From Mesostigma viride (lineage: Eukaryota > Streptophyta > Mesostigmatophyceae > Mesostigmatales > Mesostigmataceae), in contig RPFO01002028.1 in assembly GCA_009746045.1 (NCBI GenBank), positions 93,426 to 157,425 of the forward strand: 64,000 bases of DNA. The letters run 5' to 3'. The notes under the pieces were generated by a model. The model saw nothing but the letters and a program-made list of their open reading frames with translations, made no database searches and was not told the origin of the DNA. The translations under genes were made by a program, and so were the position numbers. Shown in pieces: positions 56,040 to 64,000 of this stretch. Numbering within the stretch: the first letter of the stretch is position 1; the number at the start of each line of letters is the position of its first letter.

Positions 56040-59000
56040 GAATGATGATCCCCGTCGTCTTCGTCGTCCACGACCACGGCAAAGTCCATGTCGACGTCTT
56101 GCCACCCATCTTCAAGAAGCCGATATTTGATAAGTCGGACCAGGCGCTTCCACCGGCGGATATGGGCGGGTAACCCGAACACCAGCAGAACTCTGGAGGG
56201 TCCCTTCAACAGGGCCTTGGTGATCTGGTCAACCACATCCCACGCGGCATACCTCAAACGGGAGGAGGGTAAGGGTATCTGGCTGTCGACCGGAATACAG
56301 TCTTGATCCCACTCGCGCAGGTTCCTCCACTTCTCGTTGCTGTCAGCTGTCAGGTCCAGCACAGCAAACGCCTGGTCCTTCAGCTTCCCAGGAAGGTCTT
56401 CAGACCCCGTGTACAACTCGTCCACCACCTTCGTCACCACCAGATCCTTTCTTTTTTCGTTTTCCTTCCATGTCATTGTCCTGTATGCGATCCAGTCGGG
56501 TCCCATCTTCACCCCGTCCCAATAGGTGAAGGCTTCCAGCCTGTCCCACCACCCCCTCTTGGCCTTGGCAGTCCCCTCCTCCTTAGCCGCCGCCTGCACC
56601 TCCTCCTCCGCCGCCGCCTCCTGCTGTGGCACACCCAGCAGATGTTTGGTCTTCACCCCCAAATCGTCATACAAATGACGGGGGTGGGAAGCGAGCAGCC
56701 CTCTCGGGAACTTCCAGTCCTTCTGGTCGACCACTTTCCTTTTAGCCGGCGGAAGGTCCCTCAGCGTGAGAATGATCGCCCTCGTGGCCGTGACGATCAC
56801 CCGCCAAAAGTCTCTGGTCAGGCGGCAGTCGGCGATGAACTTGTCGAGGTCCGTGGCGACGGTGCCCTTCAGCTTCACGCCAAACACGTGCTCCCTCACC
56901 AATACGGGGTCGAAAGTCCCGTTTAGTTGTTTGCAAGCGGCCATCAGCTCGGGGTTCTCCAGGAACTTGATGTGGGCGAATTGCTTTGCCGCCTCTATCA
57001 AATTCTTGGCGACTTCCATTATTTTTATCAGGTTGCTGGGAGGGGCCTCACAGGACATGATCGGCGCTTGGATCAGGCTGTCGAAGTACTGGAAACTCGC
57101 AAGTTCCCGATGCGCGGTGAAAATGGACAGTTCGTGCGCCTTGTCTTTAGGGCGCGTGTCAAGGAAGTCTTGCCGAGCCGCGATATCCTGTGCGATCGCC
57201 GGCTTGCCGTCGACAGCGGGCTTCAAAGGGTCCTCACACCAGAACAGCCAGCGCTGCATGAAGTTCTTCTGGTCCGGCCCCCACTTGTCCGTCTCTTCAG
57301 CCCCTCCTGCCTTGTCGCCTGCGCCGTCCCCTTCGGCCTTGGCTTGCTCTCCTTTCTGCCAAAAGGGCTTCACAATCGCCCAGATCTTGCCGTACAGAGG
57401 AGTTGGGAGAGACACGCCCTTCCCTCTCTTGACGGGTCCATATGCCTGGTAGGCCCGGTGCACATCCCCCAGCGCTGAGCCCCACGTTGCCTTGGCTTGG
57501 GCTGTGTCCTCGGCGTTCATGGCGTTCCCGAGCTGCCTGACAACTTCGATCATCTTGCCGACTTGTTCGGTAACCTGCATCCCCGTAGGGCAACAACGCG
57601 CAGAGACACATCGACAGTCCTCCCAAATAAGCACAACTCAACTGAGAACAAGAATACGACTGACAGAAACGCCGGCGGTCGCATCTTGACCAAAATATGG
57701 CATGCTAAGGTGGAACATGAAAACCCCTTATAGAAACGCCGGCGGTCGCATCTTGACCGAACTAATGGCATACTGAAATTAACACAAGAAAACCACTTAT
57801 AGAAACGCCGGCGGTCGCAACCTGGCTTACCTTCTGTTCACGGATCTGCCACCAGGTCGGCAGGATGGTCTCACCCTTGAGCATCTGCACGTCCACCCCC
57901 CGAAATTCGTCCAATCAGTTGCCCACTCCTCCAGCTTCGCCGCGGCCACGGTCTTCGTGACCTCCTGCTCCTTCCCTCCCCGCGCAACGACCCTGAGCTT
58001 TTCCGCCTTCATGAAACCATTCAGCATTGCCTGGTACCACACAGATCTTTGGTCCACCGTCATATTGTCGGTGACCAGTTCGAATTTCACCGATTTGATG
58101 AGTGTGGTAAAGTGGTTCCCGTCCAGCACGAGAAAGCCGCAAATGGCTGGCGGCAACGGTGTCTTCTTCTCGAGTGGAGCCATCTCCCAGGCGGACTTGC
58201 ACAAACTGTCCAAAAGCGCGGCCTTTCTCACGTCCACGGGCTTAAGTGAGTCCAGAATATCGGCCGGTCCTGTCAGAACCGCGGTGGAAGCAGCTTCGGC
58301 CATTCCCTTGGCCGAGCTCGTTCGCAGGTAGATATCAATCTCTTTGTCAGTCATTGCGCGAGCGTAGCCAGCCTTCATTGTCCGTGCCCCCCCCATCTCC
58401 CCGAAGAGTTGCGCGAGCTGACGCTGGGTGCCTTCCTTTTTCATCCAGTCATGAAAACTGTTGGGGCACCGGTCAGCCAAAAACTGGAACGAGTACCGCC
58501 ACACAGGAATCACCAGCTTGTCGTGGCCGTAGTCGGACTCCGAGTTTGCAAAAATGGTGGCGTTCTGCTCGGCTCTAGACAGATGCAAGTCTCGTGCGAG
58601 GAGCTTCTGAGGCCCCACGAACAGGTTCCTTGTCCACACCCGATTTCGATGCACCAAGGCTTTGGACATCTCATCGAGGTCCCGAGGCTGAACGGCAAGC
58701 TGCTTCCGCAACCGTTTGCCCTTCGCGATCTCATCGTTCACATCCAGGATGTCATCATCATCCTGCGACACCGGGGACTTCTCCCATTTCTCAAGCAGAG
58801 ACACGGGAGCATCCGCAACCTCCACCTCCTTTCCTTTCCCCTTTCCCTTCAGCGCCTTCCCCTTGTAGGTCGCAAGTGCTTCGGAGAGTCCCTTCTGGTG
58901 TTCGTCGACGGCAGCAGTCCACGTACTATCTATTTTCATGTTCTCGCGGCGCGCGTGCTGGTCGAGGCTGATTGAGTACAGGATGGCCGCGTGGGTCGCC

Positions 59001-60869
59001 CTCTCGGCCTGCACGTACTGCGTTGATGCGAAAAAATCAGGAAAGCATAACCAAAAGGAATAAAGTAAATGCCGATTGAGAAACGCCGGCCGTCGCAACC
59101 TACATGAAACCTGAACCTCAACATCAAAGCCCCCCTCACGACAGAGGTATACTTACCTCGTTCCCCTTAACAATGATATGAAAAAATCAGGAAAGCATAA
59201 CCGAAAGGAATAAAGTAAATGTCACACTTGAGAAACGCCGGCCGTCGCAACCTAGATGAAACCTAAACCTCAAGATCAGAGCCCCCCTCACAACAGAGGT
59301 ACACTTGGCTCATTTCCCTCAACGATGCGAAATCAGGAAAGGAAGTAAGTGTTAGTCAAAAGGAAGTAAGTGTCACACTTGAGAAACGCCGGCCGTCGCA
59401 ACCTACATGAAACCTGGACCTCAAGAACAAAGCCCCCCTCACAACAGAGGTAGACTTACCTCATTCCCCTCAACCGCTGCTGCTTCAGCCGCTTTCTTCG
59501 ACCCCTTCGCGATCTTCGGAGACTTGTCCCGGCGGGCATCGTGTTCCTTCAACATCTTGATCAGAGTCTTGGCGTCCGCCATCGTCACCGTCTTCAGTTT
59601 ACACTTCCTCTCCTTCCCTTTGCCCTCGAACAGGTTCTCCTCCATCCACTTTATCAAGGCCTTGGCGCTCGGGATCTCCTCAGGCTGTGTGGCGCCATCG
59701 GGCGCGCACGCATTCTTCACGATCAACTCAGCGACTTGATGGAGAGTCATCATCTGGTTCCGTACCTCAGGTGGGGCTGTTTCCGTTCTCACCTCGGCCA
59801 CAACCCACTTTGCCAACTTCTTCAGTTGATAAGCATCCGCTTGCTCCTTAAAGCGTGTCATTTTCGCAGTATCGCCGTCGCTTCCACCCGCGCCCTCTGA
59901 CACAGGCTCACCGACAGCGATAGCCCCCTCTCCCTGGAGATTTGCCCCACCCTGACGACCGGCTTCCTGCAAGAACATTATCAACGGAAGATTTTTAATG
60001 TAAGAAAAGTGTAGAGAAACGCCGGCCGTCGTAACTCTGTCAATTGAGGACGAACCTAAACTTTCAATTTGTAAGTCAACGGTAACTTACCCTTCCCCCC
60101 TCTGCAGTGGAACCACCGTAAGATCCACTTCCCCTCCTGTCACCGCCCTCTTGCTGCTCGAACGGACTTCCCTGTAAAAATAGCAAACGCGATTGTCCAT
60201 TCACAAGAAAAAAATTACTACAAAAATAAACAAGGATATACGCACGCAAACCTTTTCAATACAAGTAAACCGGAGAGGAATCTGACGCACTCATGTACCT
60301 GGGTGCTTCCCGCCATTGAGCGGGCTTCTCTTGCACCAACATCCTCTTGCCGGCCCTGCGAACATTTCAACGGAAAGTAAAAATCCGCTTAGTTGTCGGA
60401 AATGACATGTCTGGCGAATATTGCAAAAAAATGCGTATTGTATTTCACGACATCAATTTAATGGGCGGAGACTTACGAAGATCGGCCCGCCACCTTCCAA
60501 ATTGCCCAGCGTCATATCGAAAACATCGAGGACTTCCCCTCCATCGACCCCCTTCCCCCTTCCCCTCTGCCGCGGCGGGGGCATATCGCCCGTCGCGACC
60601 GGCTTGGAAGTCGCGGGGGGATCCCTTGCGGTTGAGGGCACTGCGGCCGACTCGTGCACACTCTCCCCCCTCTTTTGGGCTACTGCGGCAGGCGCGGCAT
60701 GGGAGGGCGCGGCGGCTACTGTCTCTGGCGCATTCTGAGCCAACCGACGCAACCTTAGCTCCTGCTGGAGCAGGGTTTCGAAACGAGGCATGAATGTGCG
60801 CTTGGAGGTATAAGGCACCTTGGCGACTTCAGGTTTGTCATTAAGGATGTCTTGGTACAGCGCGAATTG
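54134..60869 (-). CDS. Large seven-exon gene of unknown function (~1840 residues), two frameshifts
   Basis: Minus-strand exons: 60869-60477, 60355-60299, 60171-60091, 59966-59460, 59017-57831, 57574-54972, 54828-54134 (TGA). All internal junctions have GT-AG sites and matching phases. No start codon was found; exon 60869-60477 begins after 'ctctaacag', so the gene is 5'-incomplete. The product starts with QFALYQDILNDKPEVAKVPY, then Lys/Glu-rich segments. It continues with a conserved-looking core in the two long exons (RYSFQFLADRCPNSFHDWMK; VLLVFGLPAHIRRWKRLVRL), a poly-Asp run encoded by (CAT)n at 55984-56038, Glu-rich sequence, and a 24-residue x4 repeat. Continuous reading needs a one-base correction near 57915 and another in the G7 tract near 55750. 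These may be sequencing errors or real lesions. The family was not recognised; a transposon-encoded protein is possible. Confidence 0.6.
55445..55700 (-). repeat. 72-bp in-frame repeat, ~4 copies, inside the large gene
   Basis: In the frame continuous with the downstream exon the unit encodes GNAGGRICDEEGDRQQEGGS followed by RPVT. Each unit begins with GGAAACGCCGGCGGGCG, the same core word that recurs in this gene's introns. Being a multiple of three, copy-number change would not break the frame. Confidence 0.85.
57655..57830 (-). repeat. ~67-bp x3 repeat in an intron of the large gene
   Basis: On the minus strand three units each contain TGCGACCGCCGGCGTTTCT followed by 'ataag-ggttttc' and 'cat'. 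The first abuts the donor GTAAGCCAGG of exon 59017-57831. Confidence 0.85.
59018..59485 (-). repeat. ~150-bp x3 repeat spanning the donor of exon 59966-59460
   Basis: On the minus strand the exon end 'GTTGAGGGGAATGAG|GTAAGT' is followed by 'ctacctctgttgtgagggg', 'aggtttcatgtaggttgc' and GACGGCCGGCGTTTCTC. The same series occurs twice more. The second copy begins 'gttgagggaaatgag|ccaag' (donor lost). The third begins 'gttaaggggaacgag|gtaagt' (donor intact), and the real acceptor follows at 59018. Confidence 0.88.
60012..60032 (-). repeat. Solo copy of the AAACGCCGGC intron word
   Basis: 'agagaaacgccggccgtcgt' lies in the intron between exons 60171-60091 and 59966-59460. It is the same word present in the repeat blocks at 57655-57830 and 59018-59485. 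Confidence 0.6.
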
Positions 60870-60872
60870 CTG

Positions 60873-61049
60873 TTAGAGATAAGGAGGGGTGGTGCGAAAA
60901 CAGGACTCATATTCAAGTGTGTAGAGGATGTAGGGATGCCAGATATTGCAGTGAGAGTGCCAGCGGCGGACTGGAGTAGGCATAAGGATAGATGCGAACG
61001 TCTGAGGCAAGCGAGGGAGGTGCTGGCAGGGGTGGAAGTTGGGGGTTAA
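60873..61049 (+). CDS. Possible coding fragment, plus strand
   Basis: An open frame reads LLLEIRRGGAKTGLIFKCVE, then VGMPDIAVRVPAADWSRHKD and RCERLRQAREVLAGV, ending in TAA. Composition looks protein-like, with an amphipathic charged end. It has no ATG at its start, so it would be an exon or a fragment. No family was recognised. It is divergently oriented to the large minus-strand gene and nearly abuts its first visible exon. Confidence 0.3.
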   Translation, partial: LEIRRGGAKTGLIFKCVEDVGMPDIAVRVPAADWSRHKDRCERLRQAREVLAGVEVGG

Positions 61050-61825
61050 CGTGACGACGATACTGGATAAAACTATGGGGTCCTGATGTCGACTTCTCCT
61101 TCAATTCCACGACGGCTCTGCCTCTTAGAAAAACTTGAAATGTAGAGTAATAAACTTGTTTATATGATGTTTATATTAATGTTTAAATGTTTAATTGTTT
61201 ATAACGTATCATTTTCCCTCCTACGCGCAGGAAATGGTGGAGGTTAGAGAGTTTGGCCAAAAGGCAAAGGAACCGAACACTTCGACATATGGAAGGAGTC
61301 TTCCATTGTACATCAAAAAAATAGTCGAGGATTCACTGGCTCGCTTACCCGGACTCGACTCCTCGTCCAGTCCGTGATACCGGAACATGTCAAAGGTCTG
61401 GAAGGTTTCAGCACATCATCGCACATTGAATAGATAATGTTATCCGCCATATTGCTGTTCGACAAGTTGCGCCTGGGGCGTTTCTTTGCGGCCAAATTTT
61501 AAACCTTCGTATTAATAAACAAGTACAATAAAAAATTTCAAAAACGTTTTTTGCATTTTTAAATTTTCGGGCCGGTATGGTTTCGTAAACTTGTCGCAGA
61601 TGTCCGTTCGACAGGAAATTCGTCCGATTCGTCTACGTGCACCTCCTGAGGAGGATTGGCAACGACTTCAACAACACCAACGACGGTGCCACTGTCATTC
61701 AGAGTGTTTGTCTCGCTCAATAGGGCGCGCCGCGTAAGTAGTGATGTGTCCACTTGTCAAAAAACCGTCTCGGATTTGAACTTGTATTGCCGAAAGCGAC
61801 GAAGACATTCTCGTCACATCGAAAA
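61050..61825. other. AT-rich sequence with one possible short plus-strand exon
   Basis: After 'cctcctacgcgcag' at 61230 a frame reads EMVEVREFGQKAKEPNTSTY to a stop at 61377. Its end (61440-61510) resembles 62570-62660 (shared 'agttgcgcc' and 'gtttcttt' words), hinting at two diverged copies of one unit. Open frames on both strands at 61559-61753 compete and none is convincing. Confidence 0.3.
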
Positions 61826-62056
61826 ATGCCCTCAGTCGCGGACTGGAATGCGGGCGCCCTCGACCTGGATTGCGGGGGGCGCCTGCGACTTCCGCATGAC
61901 ATGGACGTCGGAGGAGCGTCGGGTTGTAAATTTTATTTCATCCCCAGGGAGACGAGACTTCTTGAAGATTGGATAGTCAAAGACTCCGCGACAGGTTTTT
62001 TGCGGACTTGCAAGGGAGGCTACCGTTGCCGGCGCCCAAGAAAATGGTTGGAGTAG
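61826..62056 (+). CDS. Possible small protein or exon, unknown
   Basis: The ATG-initiated frame reads MPSVADWNAGALDLDCGGRL, then a CKFYFIPRETRLLEDWIVKD segment, and ends in basic residues at TAG. It has a balanced hydrophobic pattern typical of a folded domain. No motif was recognised, and an upstream extension without ATG is open to 61754. Confidence 0.3.
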   Translation: MPSVADWNAGALDLDCGGRLRLPHDMDVGGASGCKFYFIPRETRLLEDWIVKDSATGFLRTCKGGYRCRRPRKWLE

Positions 62057-62290
62057 CTTGAGATGCTTTTTGATGACGACACCCTTTTGGCCGACTCGCG
62101 TGACACGTGTAAGCGAACTTTAATCGGCGTAATTGTGTTTTTGCACTGCCGGACTTCCGCTGAAACTCACGAGAGATTTTCGATTTTCGCGTGGAAACAA
62201 AAAGCCAAGCGATTGTATTCCGGCGTGTAAGGCGATTGTGGAGGAGGAGCTAGGATTCTCTGTGTGCAGAGTATTGGAGGAGTGGCCCCG

Positions 62291-62671
62291 ATGGAAGAAC
62301 GGGAGGTCCGAAACTATCCTACACCCGAACAGGAGGCAAAGTATGTGGCCGCCAAAGAAAGATGTTCGCTCGTGTCGATGAAATGCGGCGAAAGAGGTTC
62401 CAGAGTTCGCGTCGATCGGTTTGTTGCAAAACCTGCAGGATGGAACGAGTCCGCGGACAGTCCTATAGGTGATATGAGTTTGCGCCCGCGGCGTTTCTCT
62501 GGTCTTGAAGCCCCCCTCTACATACCATTATATTCGTCTGGACATTGTATGTATGACAATCGTAGTCGATGTGATGCCATTCGTTTGTACGTAGAAAGGG
62601 TTGTTGAGGAGTTGCGCCCAGGGCACGTTTCTTTTGTTGCATTTTCTTCAAATTTTAGCTCGCATAAATAG
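62291..62671 (+). CDS. Possible protein of 126 residues, unknown
   Basis: The ATG-initiated frame reads MEEREVRNYPTPEQEAKYVA, a Cys-containing middle, GLEAPLYIPLYSSGHCMYDN and a C-terminal VERVVEELRPGHVSFVAF. It reads as plausible coding sequence, but no family was recognised. Splice sites to the preceding frame (61826-62056) were not found. The segment 62480-62500 contains 'ccgcggcgtttctctgg', similar to the intron word of the large gene. Confidence 0.35.
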   Translation: MEEREVRNYPTPEQEAKYVAAKERCSLVSMKCGERGSRVRVDRFVAKPAGWNESADSPIGDMSLRPRRFSGLEAPLYIPLYSSGHCMYDNRSRCDAIRLYVERVVEELRPGHVSFVAFSSNFSSHK

Positions 62672-63708
62672 CGATGAAAGATGACTTATAATAATGCCAG
62701 TTTTTTTAATAATATAAACTACTCGCGGCCGGTATGTTCTGCGTTTTCGCAATGTCCAGTCTGACGGTCGACAATAAAGGGGACGGTCCATTCAGGACGG
62801 CTGTTTTCCGGATTTTTGAGAGGATCCCGAAAGAGAAGTGCGGGATAGGAAATGTAAAAAGCTGTCATTACCGACCAGGGGTCGTTGGGGAACACAATCG
62901 TAGCTTTTGCGAAAGGACATGATTTCCCGTCATATGCAACAATACGGTGACAACAATTGTGTGGGGAAGGGCGCAGATGGAACGTTTCCTTCTGAGGATG
63001 GAGTGGACGAGACCAAAAGGGGCTGTAATTGGCTGTCGGAAAATGGAATGATGACAAAGAGGACCAGTGAACATTCGCCTTAAGCAGGCACGACGATAAA
63101 TCACGGCCGATTGTGTGTTTGGTCTCGAGGAGTGGGCGATGAGAGGCAGGTCTTCATGATGCCGCGGAGAGGTGGTGGAATGGATGATGGGTTGGTCAAA
63201 TCTTGGACTGTCGCATATTCAACCGTCTGACGTCTGATTTCCTTCTCCGGGAAGTTTCAAGATGGTTGACCGTCAAGGCAGTCAGGAACCAGGTTCCGTT
63301 CCATGGCCAGTCCGATCGCACGCATGATTGAGGGGGCCTCTTCCGCGCAACTTGCCTCGAGATTTCGAAATTACCGTAAGGGCTCGACGAAAATCAGCAG
63401 GATTCCCATTCGCAGAACACCACTTATGGGTCGACGGAGGGGTAAGGATTTTTTTGGCATTTCCTTGCCAATGATTCTTTATGAGTGGACATAGAGTTGT
63501 TTGTATAGAGAGTGAATTGACGAAAGTTGCGACGGCGGTCGCATCTTTTAGTGCGTCGTTCTCTTTGTTATGAATCTCTGTTCATTCTGAATTATAACGT
63601 TGTTTGTACTTAACATAATGATGCATTTTTTTGTATTGAGTTGCGACGTGGGGCGCATCTTCCTGCTGACTCGTATGTTTTTTCCAATTTTTTTGTTTTG
63701 TGTTGCAG
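62672..63708. other. Unassigned sequence with competing short ORFs
   Basis: Frames at 62734-62922 (plus), 62719-63057 (minus) and 63303-63494 (plus) all look only weakly coding. 63524-63548 ('gttgcgacggcggtcgcatc') is a plus-oriented relative of the intron word of the large gene. Nothing else was recognised. Confidence 0.3.
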
Positions 63709-63938
63709 ATGGAAAAGGGCGGCCCTACATCGCAGGTGGTTCGGCGACTCTCCCCCTAGGGGGGAAGGGTTCAGAAGGGCAACCGTTCAGGCCCAGGCGC
63801 TTCCCCACAACACTCCTCACAGAGCGTGCAAGGAGAGGGCAACGCCGCCCCTCAATGGTTGGAATCTGTGTCAGCTTTGCCGCCGTCACTGGGAAGGATG
63901 GAGTACCACGGTGTCTGAGAGTGGACGCATCCGGTTAA
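63709..63938 (+). CDS. Possible exon ending in a stop, unknown
   Basis: A strong acceptor (poly-T tract, 'tgtgttgcag') precedes a frame that reads GKGRPYIAGGSATLPLGGKG and then an Arg-rich stretch. It ends in TAA at 63938. Other frames are open for part of the stretch. The protein family was not recognised. Confidence 0.25.
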
Positions 63939-64000
63939 GCGGATTCAGCATTTGAGCGGTTTGGGAAGCCGGAACCCTTTTTTCCGCAATGGCACCGTGA

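Overview
The window is nuclear DNA from a eukaryote. It has spliced genes with GT-AG introns, non-LTR retrotransposons, and very long micro- and minisatellites. A centriolar distal-appendage gene (SCLT1 type) means the organism builds cilia or flagella. GC-rich coiled-coil exons, short exons in long introns, and abundant low-complexity repeats would fit a large-genome green-lineage alga or similar protist, but the sequence does not settle the species. No bacterial, organellar or rRNA feature was seen.

Layout. 1-6.5 kb: a 1.6 kb perfect (CTCA)n array, mostly uncoded DNA, a broken OTU-protease gene at 4.0-4.65 kb, and a long (CCCT)n tract. 6.7-11.9 kb: a nest of non-LTR retrotransposon copies, including an ORF1-only element of 2.27 kb with a 13-bp target-site duplication. 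12.7-15.9 kb: a small decayed minus-strand gene and a dispersed repeat family. 15.9-38.0 kb: one 26-exon plus-strand gene for a long coiled-coil protein that matches SCLT1. Its introns hold most of the satellites, and one intron looks U12-type (AT-AC). 38.2-38.8 kb: short retrotransposon ends. 40.3-42.9 kb: a minus-strand gene with a VHL beta-domain. 43.4-43.8 kb: (GTT)n. 44.5-49.4 kb: a plus-strand multi-exon gene for a predicted secreted or membrane-targeted protein of unknown function. 49.8-50.3 kb: an inverted-repeat (MITE-like) element. 51.7-53.6 kb: three abutting minisatellites. 54.1-60.9 kb: a large seven-exon minus-strand gene of unknown function with two apparent single-base frameshifts. 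60.9-64 kb: poorly resolved possible coding pieces.

Two themes stand out. First, in at least six places the last bases of an exon together with its 5' splice site are repeated in tandem inside the following intron (26 bp x ~28 in the clearest case). This suggests introns here grow by duplication across the exon-intron junction. Second, the retrotransposon families share a 3'-terminal hairpin with a CAAC loop (or close variant) followed by an AT-rich simple tail. Insertions as small as 22 and 44 bp, consisting of almost nothing but this 3' end, sit between perfect target-site duplications.
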